A stretch of DNA of 64,000 nt from DSYU01 sp964437595 (GCA_964437595.1 CAYTHO010000015.1:16801-80800); one strand, 5' to 3'. Shown: positions 26,878 to 36,463, counted from the stretch's first letter. Notes: generated from the letters alone by a model not told the origin. A program made the numbers and translations.

Positions 26878-27858
26878 TTACTTGTTCTCTTTCGAAGGGA
26901 CGATGATGCGCAGCGCGCCGGGTATCAGGCGAATTTTGACCGGAGTGCGCCCTATCGCTTCGCCATCGGCCTGCACAGGCATAGATGGCCTGGACTGAAT
27001 CTCAATCCAATCATGAACGCCAACGTAATGAAGCATGGGGTGTTCATCTAGTTTGCGGCGAAGGAAAAAATGGCTGAGGACAGCCAGGTACTCCCGGATT
27101 GATTTGGCGCGGATAATAAAGGTATCCAGGCAGCCATCGGAAGGTTCGATTGTTACCCCTTCATACTGCGGCTGGAGGCCCATCAATTTGCAGTTAGCGA
27201 CCATCACTTCAGTAGCAAAGGTGCGAATATTATTACGATCCGCCTTGACTCGGCAGAGATGCAGGTCGGAATGCAGGATAGGGTCAATGGCATGATACAA
27301 ATAAGCCAGAAAGCCATAACGCCGTTTATCGTCCCGGGCCGTCTTGTGCATGGTCATGGCGGTAATGCCAACACTAACGTTCATTACATAAAAATCGCTC
27401 TTGCCGCCGCAGGAGACCTCCATTACATCCACATCTTGAATGGTAAACGGGCCCACCATCACGTTGAGCGCGCCCTCCAGGGTCAGGGGGATCAAGAGAT
27501 CGCGGGCCAGGATGTTCCCGGTGCCAGCAGGTAGAATGCCCATCGGTACCCCCGTATTGACCATGCCCGATACCACAGCAGATATGGTGCCGTCTCCACC
27601 GGCGGCGATGACGACATCCACGCCTTTTTTTAGGCGAGTGCGCACCAGTTTACGCAGGTCTTCATCCTTTTGGGTTTCATAAATATCGCACTGCCAGCCG
27701 TGCTCTTCACTGAAACGATTGATGGTCTCCCTGGCTGCAGCGGCATCGGTAAAGCCAGCCACCGGGTTCAGCACCACAAAAACGCGCGGCGGTGTGGATT
27801 GGGAATTGGAGAACTGGTCTTCTTCTTGTGCCGTAGGGATGGTCAATGCGAACCTCAT
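26878..27858 (-). CDS. Diacylglycerol kinase-family lipid kinase
   Basis: A 326-residue protein of the DagK/YegS family. The nucleotide-binding signature is clear: VFVVLNPVAG at the N-terminus, IAAGGDGTISAVVSGMV, and MGILPAGTGNILARDL. The C-terminal beta sandwich carries the lipid-site residues (GVTIEPSDGCLDTFII; QADGEAIG). It phosphorylates diacylglycerol or a related lipid at the membrane; the exact substrate cannot be told. The start codon overlaps the stop of the upstream small gene by 4 bp. Confidence 0.9.
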   Translation of the reverse strand: MRFALTIPTAQEEDQFSNSQSTPPRVFVVLNPVAGFTDAAAARETINRFSEEHGWQCDIYETQKDEDLRKLVRTRLKKGVDVVIAAGGDGTISAVVSGMVNTGVPMGILPAGTGNILARDLLIPLTLEGALNVMVGPFTIQDVDVMEVSCGGKSDFYVMNVSVGITAMTMHKTARDDKRRYGFLAYLYHAIDPILHSDLHLCRVKADRNNIRTFATEVMVANCKLMGLQPQYEGVTIEPSDGCLDTFIIRAKSIREYLAVLSHFFLRRKLDEHPMLHYVGVHDWIEIQSRPSMPVQADGEAIGRTPVKIRLIPGALRIIVPSKENK

Positions 27859-28193
27859 TTTGGATAGGGGCCTAAGGGGCGGTTGGCCTGGATCGGCAGC
27901 GAACGCCCAACGTTCGCCGCCCCGCTTTCATCCAGCAACTGTTTCAGATCAATCATAGCACGTTCAACAGCCTGTTTCGCCAGCTCCCAACGCTGATCGG
28001 GCGCGGTGCGCAGTTCTGCCAGGCGGGTTTGCGTTTTCTTATAATAATCATCCAGACGTGCAATCATCTGCTGATGATCAGCATTCCTATCTGAGGCGCT
28101 CAACTGGGGATCGTTTTTATAACGATCAACCCACCTCTTCCACTCATTCAGTTGGGCATCTACCTTTTCCTGGTAACGCTCTCGCATACTCAT
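27855..28193 (-). CDS. Small helical protein of unknown function
   Basis: About 112 residues, highly charged and predicted to be helical throughout (RERYQEKVDAQLNEWKRWVD, then DDYYKKTQTRLAEL). No membrane segment or cysteine pair is seen. The ATG at 28193 is preceded by AAAGGA; an in-frame codon at 28217 is less likely. It is coupled by an ATGA overlap to the lipid kinase and lies downstream of kdpDE. No family is recognised. Confidence 0.6.
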   Translation of the reverse strand: MSMRERYQEKVDAQLNEWKRWVDRYKNDPQLSASDRNADHQQMIARLDDYYKKTQTRLAELRTAPDQRWELAKQAVERAMIDLKQLLDESGAANVGRSLPIQANRPLGPYPK

Positions 28194-28287
28194 AAAAGAG
28201 TCCTTTAAGAGAATCATATCCAGCCAGAAATCAAACCGATAGACAGATTTACGGCAGTAGCATCAAAGATACATCAATCATTCCCGG

Positions 28288-28980
28288 CTATAAATTGGAG
28301 CGCAAGCGGTAGCCGACCCCGGGCTCGGTAGTGACAAAATGCGGGCGGCTCGGTTCAGGTTCAATTTTCCGGCGCAGGTTGCTGATATTGACGCGCAGCA
28401 AGTGCATTTCATCCTCATAGCCCATTCCCCATACCTGGCGAAGGAGCTGCCGGTGGGTGAGCACTTTGCCCGCGTTCAGCACCATTACGCGGAGAAGATC
28501 ATACTCGGTAGGCGTCAACTGGACTTCATTACCCTGCGAGGTAACCCGCCGGTGGGCCAGGTCTACCTCGAGGCCATCCAGCGAAAAGACCGGTTCCTGT
28601 TCAGGCTGGGTGGTGCGGCGCACCGCGACACGCAGGCGAGCCATCAATTCACCAATACCAAAGGGCTTAGTAAGGTAATCGTCCGCGCCCGCATCCAGGG
28701 CACTCACCTTATCGGCTTCACGTTCTCGAACGGACAGGACAACGATCGGAAGATGGGTCCATTCGCGAAGCTGGCGAATCACCTCAATCCCATCCATATC
28801 AGGCAACCCCAGGTCCAGGATCAACAGATCCGGGCGATTGGCAATGACGGCGGTCAGCGCTTCCTGCCCCGTCGAAGCTTCGTAAACCGCATAATCATAG
28901 GCGCTCAACGAAGTACGTAAAAACCTGCGAATGGCGCGCTCATCGTCCACGACTAAAACCCGCAATCCCTTATCATTCAT
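28288..28980 (-). CDS. kdpE: KdpE-like response regulator
   Basis: A 230-residue OmpR-type regulator. The receiver shows VVDDERAIRRFLR, the phospho-acceptor Asp in LILDLGLPDMDG, and the conserved DYLTKPFGIGELMARLR. The winged helix ends with RRKIEPEPSRPHFVTTEPGV, the classic KdpE pattern. In known systems it activates the high-affinity potassium pump genes kdpFABC; none are in this window. It overlaps kdpD by 4 bp. Confidence 0.9.
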   Translation of the reverse strand: MNDKGLRVLVVDDERAIRRFLRTSLSAYDYAVYEASTGQEALTAVIANRPDLLILDLGLPDMDGIEVIRQLREWTHLPIVVLSVREREADKVSALDAGADDYLTKPFGIGELMARLRVAVRRTTQPEQEPVFSLDGLEVDLAHRRVTSQGNEVQLTPTEYDLLRVMVLNAGKVLTHRQLLRQVWGMGYEDEMHLLRVNISNLRRKIEPEPSRPHFVTTEPGVGYRLRSNL

Positions 28981-31730
28981 GTTCGTATTTCCTCCCTAAC
29001 AGGTCCATTTTCATGCCCGGCAGAAGGCGCCGGGTCAAGCGGCATGGTGTAGGAGATCTTTGCCCCACCCTCAGGCCGGTTTTCAGCCCAGATCTTCCCC
29101 CCATGTGCCTCCACAATGCCCTTACAAATTGACAGGCCCAAACCGGTTCCCACCACATTCTCAAAGCGCTTGACCCGATAAAACTTATCAAAAATGCGCC
29201 GCAGATCTTCCTCCGGGATGCCAGGGCCATGGTCCTCCACGTCTACCTGCACGCTGTCGCCATTTTGCCAGGCGCGGATATAAATAGGCGCGTTTTCTGG
29301 AGAGTACTTGGCGGCATTTTCCAGCAGATTAATCAAAACCTGGTTGATCAGTACATAATCGGCGGACACCAGCGGCAGATCAGGAGGGATCTCCACATCA
29401 ACAACGTGGTCCTCCAGCCGGGAAGCCAGCGAATTGAGAGTCGATCCTATTACATCCTGTACATCGCACGGCTGTGGGGCAAGCCGCAGTGCTCCCGATT
29501 CCAGGCGCGACATATCCAGCAGGTTTCCCACCAGGCGATTGAGGCGTTCGGCCTCGCCAAGCGCGGTTTCCACCAGCTCGCGGCGGGTTTCAGTATTTAA
29601 AACATCATCTTCCATGCGCAAGCTGCTCAGCACGCCGGTGATGGAGGCCAGTGGAGTGCGCAGATCATGAGAGATGGAATTAAGCAGCGCCGATTGAAGT
29701 TTTTCGGTAGCGCGCAGTACTTCGGCCTGGCTGGCCTCTTCAGCAAACAGAGCGCGCTCGATAGAGGAGGCTACTTTTGTAACATACACGCTCAATTGGT
29801 GCATCTGTTCGATGTGCAGGCCGGGCTTATCGCCCGCCAGGTAAACTCCCAGCACGCCCAGAATACCGCGGTTGGTTTCCAAAGGAAAGTAGCGGTAGCT
29901 GGCATACGAAAAGGTGCCGGTGTTGTACCCGGCTGGCCGGCCCTGCTGGAAAGCCCATTCAGCGGCAGTAAGCTCGCTCCTGTCTAACGGTTTGCCAGCG
30001 CTGGATGCCCTGAGAACCAGTTGATCTTTCCCAGATGCGCTGCTGGATGGTAAGAGAATTACCGCCTGGCGGTCAAACGTACTTTCGATATGGGCAATCG
30101 TTGTGGCTAGAATCGCGGGCGTATCAACAGCCGTGGCCAGGTCACGGCTGAGTTCATACAGTTGGGTTACCTGATCCGCGCGGCGCTGGGAGGCGCGCGC
30201 CTGCGACCGCTCCCGCGAAACTAACATGCTAATCGTAATGTTAATGATGATCAGCGTGATAAAGGCAATGGTATATTCCGGAGCAAACCCAAACAAATGA
30301 TAATAAGGGGGAACAAAAAAGAAATCGAAGGCCAGCACATTCAATATGGTAGTAAGCAGGGCGGGTGCCAGGCTCAGGGAAAAAGAAGCGATCACCGACG
30401 CAAGCAGAAACAACATGATCAGGTTGGCCGAACGGGAGATGACGTTGGGGGTCAACGCCAGGCCCAGGAGGGTAGGCGCCAGCACCAGCAACAGGCTGGC
30501 CAACACCTGGGTGCGCGAAATCGATTTCCAGAAGCGCGGCGCCTGAAACGGGCGCGGGGTAAAATCAGATCCCACGACATAGACATTCATAGTGGGGTCT
30601 TCGCGGAGGATTTGTTCTGCCAGGGTCGGCCTTAGCAAGCCGTGGAAGCGTCCGTGGGCGGATCGACCAACCATGATGCGGTGGATATGGTGCTTGTGAG
30701 CATAATCGCGTACCGCCTCGATCACTGTACGTCCAAAACGTATTTCGGTTTTGGCGCCTAACGTCTCAGCCAGGCGCAGGTGCTGGTTTACCGGGGCTTT
30801 TTGATCGATGGTGGCATCTGGCTTATTCGGGGTCTGCACGTGGATGGCGATCCATTCCGCGCCGATTTCATCCGCCATACGCCGCCCGGCTCGCACCAGC
30901 CGCCCGCTGTTGGGGCTATCGCTGACGCATACGAGCAGGCGTTCAGAACTGGTTTCGGTGTGCGCCAGACCGTGATGCTGGAGATAGGAGCGCATGAACC
31001 TATTCGAACGGCGCGCCACGTAGCGTAAGGTCAGCTCGCGCAGTGCAAACAGGCTGCTTGGCTGGAAAAGTTTCTCCATCTCCATCTGGAGGCGGGGCGG
31101 GGTAATAATCTGCCCAGCCTGGTAGCGAGCGAGAAGCTCCTGAGGCGGTAGATCGACCATTTCAATACGATCGGCTTCATCCAGGTAACGATCCGTGATG
31201 ATATCTTGAACCACCACACCGGTGAGATAGGCTACCGCGTCTACCTGGCTTTCGAGCTGGTAGATATTGAGCGTGGTATACACATCGATACCGGCATTGA
31301 GCAGCTCGACAATTTCCAGAAAGCGGGTTTCGTGGCGCAGGCCGGGCGGGTTAGAGCGAGCCATGTGATCGACCAGCACGAGCCGCAGGCAGCGGGCCAG
31401 CACAGCATCCAGGTTCATACCCTGGTACGATATGCCCGATCCGTTCACGGCATAGTGGGGAAGCACCTCGAATTTTTCCAACAACTGCAGAACCGCAGCA
31501 TCGCCATGCGAATCCACATAGCCAACCACTGCATCGATCCCCTCTTGCAGCCGGCGGAAGGCATCCTCCAGCATCGCGAGGGTTTTGCCTGTGCCAGGAG
31601 CATAGCTAAAGAAAACTTTTAGTTTTCCCCGCTCCCGCGCATTTTCCCCCCCGGCTGGATGATGCACTGCCTTGGAATGAGCTATGTTGGTTTCCATCTT
31701 TTTATTATATATCCTGTTCTTATTCTCCAT
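28977..31730 (-). CDS. kdpD: KdpD-like sensor histidine kinase
   Basis: 917 residues in KdpD order: N-terminal KdpD domain (about 35-245) with Walker A SYAPGTGKTLAMLEDA; a universal-stress-like domain (about 265-385; GRSAHGRFHGLLRPTLAE); about four membrane segments (about 400-500, DUF4118); a GAF-like region (about 520-650); HisKA with SISHDLRTPLASI (near 688); and an ATPase domain (NLLENAAKYS, GPGIP, GTGLGL). Where most KdpD proteins read LVDELAH, this one reads LVDHMARSN, so the acidic Walker B residue pair is altered. The ATG at 31730 lies exactly 6 nt after the -10 box, so the mRNA looks leaderless. Confidence 0.9.
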   Translation of the reverse strand: MENKNRIYNKKMETNIAHSKAVHHPAGGENARERGKLKVFFSYAPGTGKTLAMLEDAFRRLQEGIDAVVGYVDSHGDAAVLQLLEKFEVLPHYAVNGSGISYQGMNLDAVLARCLRLVLVDHMARSNPPGLRHETRFLEIVELLNAGIDVYTTLNIYQLESQVDAVAYLTGVVVQDIITDRYLDEADRIEMVDLPPQELLARYQAGQIITPPRLQMEMEKLFQPSSLFALRELTLRYVARRSNRFMRSYLQHHGLAHTETSSERLLVCVSDSPNSGRLVRAGRRMADEIGAEWIAIHVQTPNKPDATIDQKAPVNQHLRLAETLGAKTEIRFGRTVIEAVRDYAHKHHIHRIMVGRSAHGRFHGLLRPTLAEQILREDPTMNVYVVGSDFTPRPFQAPRFWKSISRTQVLASLLLVLAPTLLGLALTPNVISRSANLIMLFLLASVIASFSLSLAPALLTTILNVLAFDFFFVPPYYHLFGFAPEYTIAFITLIIINITISMLVSRERSQARASQRRADQVTQLYELSRDLATAVDTPAILATTIAHIESTFDRQAVILLPSSSASGKDQLVLRASSAGKPLDRSELTAAEWAFQQGRPAGYNTGTFSYASYRYFPLETNRGILGVLGVYLAGDKPGLHIEQMHQLSVYVTKVASSIERALFAEEASQAEVLRATEKLQSALLNSISHDLRTPLASITGVLSSLRMEDDVLNTETRRELVETALGEAERLNRLVGNLLDMSRLESGALRLAPQPCDVQDVIGSTLNSLASRLEDHVVDVEIPPDLPLVSADYVLINQVLINLLENAAKYSPENAPIYIRAWQNGDSVQVDVEDHGPGIPEEDLRRIFDKFYRVKRFENVVGTGLGLSICKGIVEAHGGKIWAENRPEGGAKISYTMPLDPAPSAGHENGPVREEIRT

Positions 31731-31736
31731 AATTTC

Positions 31737-31764
31737 AGCATATCTGAGGTCAATAGTTTGTCAA
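31737..31764 (-). promoter_or_regulatory. Promoter of kdpDE, leaderless arrangement
   Basis: On the minus strand, TTGACA (31759-31764), a 16-bp spacer and TATGCT (31737-31742). Six bases later comes the ATG of kdpD, where the first transcribed base is expected. Confidence 0.7.
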
Positions 31765-31995
31765 GAAGCCGGGATAAACCGTTCTGGTTTTGTTCAGAAC
31801 AACGTTTGCGTGGTCAACGAGAAACAGGGGTGCCATTCATTTATATTCCTCATGGTTCGCTTGCGGCATGCGGATTTCTCAGCCTTTTGGCAGAAACTCG
31901 GTTGCTTTTATTTAACGTAACATAGCGTTTTTCCACAATTTAAGGTATGCTTAAAGCTGTGCATTGAACACAAGAACGCTGGACAGGAGGCCACT

Positions 31996-32553
31996 GTGAT
32001 TAAAGAAACCCTCAAAGAAGCCGAGACCCGCATGAAGGGGGCGATCCAATCCCTGGAAGATGACCTTAGCGGTATTCGCACCGGACGGGCTTCGCCGGCA
32101 TTGGTTGAACGCCTGCAGGTTGAATATTACGGCGCTCCCGTTCCGCTGGTACAGCTCGCTAGTATCAGCGTCCCAGAACCGCGCGCGCTGCTCATCCGGC
32201 CATTCGATGCCACCTCGCTTAAAGCGATTGAGCGGGGGATTATGTCATCGGACCTGGGCCTGACGCCGAACAACGATGGAAAAGTTATCCGGCTGAACCT
32301 GCCTCCCCTCAATGAGGAGCGGCGCCGCGACCTGGTCAAGGTTGTGCATGGGCGGCTGGAAGAATCGCGGGTGGCCATTCGCAATATTCGGCGCGATTTG
32401 ATCAAGGATTTGCGCGAGTTCGAGAAGGAAAAGATCATCTCCGAAGACGATCTGAAGAAAGCAGAAGAAGAACTGCAGAAGCTGACCGACCGGTACATTG
32501 AGCAGATCGAGGAAGTTGGCTATCACAAAGAACGAGAGATCATGGAGGTCTAG
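31996..32553 (+). CDS. frr: Ribosome recycling factor
   Basis: A 185-residue protein of normal length with the RRF pattern: LSGIRTGRASPALVERLQVE, YYGAPVPLVQLASISVPEPR, and RRDLIKDLREFEKEKIISED. RRF splits post-termination ribosomes together with EF-G. It uses a GTG start with a strong CAGGAGG site 5 nt upstream. It is followed after 3 bp by uppS, then cdsA; the frr-uppS-cdsA order is common in bacteria. Confidence 0.96.
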   Translation: MIKETLKEAETRMKGAIQSLEDDLSGIRTGRASPALVERLQVEYYGAPVPLVQLASISVPEPRALLIRPFDATSLKAIERGIMSSDLGLTPNNDGKVIRLNLPPLNEERRRDLVKVVHGRLEESRVAIRNIRRDLIKDLREFEKEKIISEDDLKKAEEELQKLTDRYIEQIEEVGYHKEREIMEV

Positions 32554-32556
32554 GCC

Positions 32557-33315
32557 TTGCCTACCGCGAAAACGCTGTCGAAAGAGACAGAACCCCTTAC
32601 CAACCTGCCCCAACACATAGCGATTATTATGGATGGAAATGGCCGGTGGGCTGCCAAGCGCGGGCTGCCCCGCCTGGCCGGCCACCGCGCCGGTACTGAA
32701 AACCTGCGCCGCGTCATCCGCGCATTTGTTGAGTTTGGGGTCAAGTATATGACCATTTATGCCTTTTCCACCGAAAACTGGGGAAGGCCGAAAGAAGAAG
32801 TTGAAGGCCTGCTGCACATCCTGGAAGATGTGATTGACCGGGAACTGGCAGAACTGCACCAGGAAGGGGTGCAGCTGCGCCACATTGGGCACCTAGATGC
32901 GCTTCCAGGAAACCTGCGGGAAAAGGTGATCCGCGCGGTGGACATGACCCGCAATAACGACCGGCTGGTGCTCTGCCTGGCTTTTAACTACGGCGGGCGA
33001 GATGAAATTGTATGCGCCATCCGCGACATCATCAGCAAGGGCATCCCTGCCGAGCAGATCAGCCCGGAGGTGGTCAGCCAGCACATGTTTACGGTGGGCA
33101 TCCCAGACCCGGATATGATCATCCGTACTTCGGGTGAAATGCGCATCAGCAATTTCTTGATCTGGCAGGGGGCGTACTCGGAGTGGTATGCCAGCAATGT
33201 TTTCTGGCCCGATTTTGACCGGGAGGAGCTGTATAAGGCCCTGGTAGAATACAGCCGTCGCGACCGCAGGTATGGGCGGATCGGCAAAATAAACACCAAC
33301 GCCTCCGCATCCTGA
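32557..33315 (+). CDS. uppS: Undecaprenyl diphosphate synthase
   Basis: 252 residues of the cis-isoprenyl transferase family. Key segments: AIIMDGNGRWAAKRGLPRLA (catalytic Asp and substrate loop), MTIYAFSTENWGRP, NYGGRDEIV, and the C-terminal PDMIIRTSGEMRISNFLIWQ with EWYASNVFWPDFD. It makes the lipid carrier for cell-wall and surface-sugar synthesis, which links it to the glycosyltransferase at the window start. It begins with TTG at 32557 behind GGAGG, 3 bp after frr. Confidence 0.94.
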   Translation: MPTAKTLSKETEPLTNLPQHIAIIMDGNGRWAAKRGLPRLAGHRAGTENLRRVIRAFVEFGVKYMTIYAFSTENWGRPKEEVEGLLHILEDVIDRELAELHQEGVQLRHIGHLDALPGNLREKVIRAVDMTRNNDRLVLCLAFNYGGRDEIVCAIRDIISKGIPAEQISPEVVSQHMFTVGIPDPDMIIRTSGEMRISNFLIWQGAYSEWYASNVFWPDFDREELYKALVEYSRRDRRYGRIGKINTNASAS

Positions 33316-33323
33316 TCCCTGCT

Positions 33324-34133
33324 ATGCTGGCCCAACGCCTCATCGTCACCATCCTACTCGTTCCGGTTGGGATTATCGTTGTAGCCGCAGGCGGATGGGT
33401 TTTAGCTGCCGTGGTCACGGCTGCCCTCGGTTATGGCGCCTGGGAGTATTGGCGAATCTATGCGCATGGCGGTTATCGCCCATCGGCAGCGATCCTCATC
33501 GCCGGGGTAATGGGATTGGTGCTGGCCCGGCAGATGTACCAGTTTACCGGCAGCGGCCTGATTCTAAGCGCGCTGGTTCTGTTCGCCATGGGCCGGCAGG
33601 TGGTGCAGTTCGAACGCGGCAGCGAAACTTCGGCGATTGATTTTAACATCACCCTGGGAGGCATCCTGTACCTGGGCTGGCTGGGCGCTTACCTGATCTC
33701 GCTGCGCAACCTGCCTAATGGGTTGTGGTGGTTTTTACTGGTTCTGCCCGCCAACTGGTTCGCGGATGCCACGGCCTATTTTGTGGGCAGCCATTTCGGC
33801 AGGCACAAAATGAGCCCGCGAGTCAGCCCGAATAAATCGTGGGAGGGTTATGCCGGAGGAGTAGTTGGTGGGGCGTTGGGCTGCGCGCTGCTGGCTGCCC
33901 TATGGCACCTGCGGGCGCCAGCGATTACCCCGCTCATGGGGTTCATTTTGGGTTTGGTCATCGCCAGCATTTCACCGCTGGGAGACCTGGGGGAAAGCAT
34001 GTTGAAACGCGGCTTTGGGGTGAAAGACTCCAGTCACCTGCTGCCCGGCCATGGGGGCGTGATGGACCGCATTGATTCGTGGCTATGGGGAACGGCGATT
34101 GGGTATTACCTGATCCTATTTGCGTGGGTATAA
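33324..34133 (+). CDS. cdsA: Phosphatidate cytidylyltransferase
   Basis: A 269-residue polytopic membrane enzyme that makes CDP-diacylglycerol from phosphatidate and CTP. The signature region is present: DATAYFVGSHFGRHKMSPRV, SPNKSWEGYAGG, and SPLGDLGESMLKRGFGVKDS followed by LLPGHGGVMDRIDS. It is the last gene of frr-uppS-cdsA, 8 bp after uppS, and is followed by an intrinsic terminator. Confidence 0.93.
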   Translation: MLAQRLIVTILLVPVGIIVVAAGGWVLAAVVTAALGYGAWEYWRIYAHGGYRPSAAILIAGVMGLVLARQMYQFTGSGLILSALVLFAMGRQVVQFERGSETSAIDFNITLGGILYLGWLGAYLISLRNLPNGLWWFLLVLPANWFADATAYFVGSHFGRHKMSPRVSPNKSWEGYAGGVVGGALGCALLAALWHLRAPAITPLMGFILGLVIASISPLGDLGESMLKRGFGVKDSSHLLPGHGGVMDRIDSWLWGTAIGYYLILFAWV

Positions 34134-34138
34134 CATAG

Positions 34139-34175
34139 AAGCCGCATTCCAAAAAACGGAGTGCGGCTTTATTTT
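34139..34175. terminator. Shared terminator between cdsA and the SIMPL gene
   Basis: A 12-bp stem AAGCCGCATTCC / GGAGTGCGGCTT (one G-T pair) with a short A-rich loop. T-rich sequence follows on the plus strand (TTTATTTT), so it mainly serves cdsA. Confidence 0.8.
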
Positions 34176-34193
34176 CCTTGCAGCTATCCTCTG

Positions 34194-34949
34194 TTAGCGG
34201 ATGAAATAGACTGCATTGACCTCAACACGTATGACCAACTGCCCGGCGGAGATGGGTACCTGCGCGGCGTCCATCGCCATGCCGCCTTTCCCTTCGTAGT
34301 AGGGAATGGGGGGATTGCTGGAGTAGACGTTCATGGTTTGCAGGTCACCTAACGCAACCCCGGCGGCCTGAGCGATTTCGTCGGCCTGGCTGCGCGCGCT
34401 TTCAATGGCCAGGCGGCGGGCCTCGGAGATGGCCTGGGATTTATCCAGCACATCGAAGTTGATGCCGGTAATGTTATTGGCACCTGAGCGAACGACAACG
34501 TCGAGCAGCTGGCCTAAGACCTGGAGGTCGCGTACAGTGACATACACGGTGTTATCAACGTTATAAACGGTCTCAGTGGGCATGCCCTGCATGTCAAACT
34601 GCTGCTGAGGGTTGATGCTGAACCCGGAGGTCTGAATGTCTTTAGCATCGACGCCCAGGCCGTTGAGCGCGCTGGCGATGGCCTGGGATTTATCGTTGTT
34701 CTGGCTGAGCGCCTCAGAAACATTGGCCGCCTGGCTGTGCACGCCGATGTACACGTAAGCTACATCGGGTGACAGGGTAACCTGCCCAACGCCGTTGACG
34801 GAGATGGTGCGCACCTGAGGCTGCACATTCTGCTGCTGAGTTTGAGACGCATTCTGCGCAGGCGCAGTCACAGATGGGGTGACAGGAGCAGCGCACGCGC
34901 TCAATACGAACACGGCGATGATGCTAAAAAACAATAAAATTTTCTTCAT
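34194..34949 (-). CDS. SIMPL-domain (DUF541) lipoprotein
   Basis: 251 residues. A lipoprotein signal is present: MKKILLFFSIIAVFVLSACAAP with the lipobox Cys at residue 20. After a Gln/Thr-rich linker comes the SIMPL domain: ISVNGVGQVTLSPDVAYVYI, then the coiled region with repeated Ala/Gln/Ser and the closing VPISAGQLVIRVEVNAVY. SIMPL proteins are surface or periplasmic beta-helical oligomers of mostly unknown role. AGGAG lies 7 nt before the ATG at 34949; an upstream codon at 34973 is unlikely. Confidence 0.88.
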   Translation of the reverse strand: MKKILLFFSIIAVFVLSACAAPVTPSVTAPAQNASQTQQQNVQPQVRTISVNGVGQVTLSPDVAYVYIGVHSQAANVSEALSQNNDKSQAIASALNGLGVDAKDIQTSGFSINPQQQFDMQGMPTETVYNVDNTVYVTVRDLQVLGQLLDVVVRSGANNITGINFDVLDKSQAISEARRLAIESARSQADEIAQAAGVALGDLQTMNVYSSNPPIPYYEGKGGMAMDAAQVPISAGQLVIRVEVNAVYFIR

Positions 34950-35035
34950 GGTCTTCTCCTTGCAGGCCGACACATATTTCGCCCGCTGTAGTTATAACGA
35001 ATCACGAGGTAGAAAGTTCCCCACAGCCCGGCGGC

Positions 35036-36448
35036 TCACACAGCAAAAGCGCCATCGGACAGTGAAACCAGGTGAACGCCTTCCTGCTCCGCCACGGCTT
35101 TAAGATCCGCGGTAAAGCCGGAGCGGGCAAATAGATAATAAATGACTTTCTGCTCATCCGCAACCTGCGAAAGCTGCCCAACCTTATGCTTAAGATCGTG
35201 CAAGATATTGGTACCCACCAGGTTTTGCGACCATTTGCACTCCCCCACCAGGGCCACCCGGTCCCGCTCGCCAATTGCCATCACGTCGATTTCGGCATCG
35301 CGGTCCCACCAGCCGCCCACCCGTTCCGGCAGGAACGGCAGCCGCCCATCCCGTGCCAGGCGCACGATGTAATCGCGGGAGGCTTCCTCAAAGGCAACCG
35401 CCATCAGGTGATCCAGGTTGGGCCGGATGCGCTGCTCCAAAACAGCCTGGGCCAGCCCCAGGTCGAGTGAATTGAGATTGGGATGCACATAGCGGAACCA
35501 GAAGCGCAGGAAATGATCCTCAATTTTATAGATGCCTTTGCGGCTCTTTTCCGGCTGGCGCTCGGTGACCGGCACCTGGCGGGTAACCAGGCGCATCTGC
35601 TGCAAGATATCCAGGTAGCGGCTGGCTACGGTAACCGGGCCCACTCCTGAGGCCTGGGCAATCGCATTCAGGCGGGTGTGGCCCTGGGCGATAGCGCGCA
35701 GGATAGAGAAATAATTGCGCGGCTCACGCAGCTCTTCCATTAACAAGAGGCGCGGCTCATTGAACAGCGTGCCCTGCGTGTCGAGAATGTGCTGGCGGAT
35801 ATTGGTCTCCAGGTCCACCTGATCGGAGAAAATAGACAGGTAGTAAGGCATGCCGCCAAGAATGCCCCAAACCTGAAAACGGTCTTCGGGGGCGTAGCCC
35901 GGGAAGAAATGGGGAAGCGCGGGCAGGCCCAGCGGCGGTAGCAGCAGGCTGGCCGTGCGCCGCCCGTACAGCGGGGCATGGTAGCTGAGGACTTCATCTT
36001 CGATCATGCCAATGTAAGAGCCGCACAGAATGAGAAGCACCTGCCCGCTTTTCAACACGCCATCCCAGACCTTTTGGAGGATGGAAGGAATGGCTTTGTT
36101 GCCGCTGATGAGGTAGGTGAATTCATCCAGGATAATGATGGGGCGACCGGGCAAATCTACCAGCGCGTTGAAGGCGGCTTCCCAGGAAGGGAAGGTGAAA
36201 TTCTCGGGCACAGTGGGGTGGTCAAAGCCCCAGACCTGCTGGGAAAAGGCGGCTAACTGGTCACTGTCGGAGCTGAGGGTGGCGATGAAAAAGATATGCG
36301 GCTTGCCCGCGCAAAATGCGCGCAGCAGTTCGGTTTTGCCCACCCGCCGCCGCCCATACAGCACGAACAGCTCGGCCCGCGATGAGGCATACAGGTGCTC
36401 GAGCTGCGCCAGTTCCAGTTCACGGTTGATAAAGAGGTGATCCGTCAT
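35036..36448 (-). CDS. AAA ATPase with C-terminal nuclease-like domain (ATPase_2/DUF234)
   Basis: 470 residues. The ATPase part has Walker A LYGRRRVGKTELLRAF (about residue 35) and Walker B PIIILDEFTYL, followed by a sensor-like LILCGSYIGM. After winged-helix sequence (LNAIAQASGVGPVTVASRYL) comes a C-terminal domain with DRDAEIDVMAIGERDRVALVGECKW, which has the Asp...Glu-x-Lys pattern of PD-(D/E)xK nucleases. This two-part layout matches archaeal-type ATPases carrying DUF234; their role is not established, and many sit near mobile or defence genes. It is divergent from nurA, sharing a 176-bp promoter region. Its mRNA has a very short leader. Confidence 0.85.
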   Translation of the reverse strand: MTDHLFINRELELAQLEHLYASSRAELFVLYGRRRVGKTELLRAFCAGKPHIFFIATLSSDSDQLAAFSQQVWGFDHPTVPENFTFPSWEAAFNALVDLPGRPIIILDEFTYLISGNKAIPSILQKVWDGVLKSGQVLLILCGSYIGMIEDEVLSYHAPLYGRRTASLLLPPLGLPALPHFFPGYAPEDRFQVWGILGGMPYYLSIFSDQVDLETNIRQHILDTQGTLFNEPRLLLMEELREPRNYFSILRAIAQGHTRLNAIAQASGVGPVTVASRYLDILQQMRLVTRQVPVTERQPEKSRKGIYKIEDHFLRFWFRYVHPNLNSLDLGLAQAVLEQRIRPNLDHLMAVAFEEASRDYIVRLARDGRLPFLPERVGGWWDRDAEIDVMAIGERDRVALVGECKWSQNLVGTNILHDLKHKVGQLSQVADEQKVIYYLFARSGFTADLKAVAEQEGVHLVSLSDGAFAV

Positions 36449-36463
36449 AGTATAATTATAATT

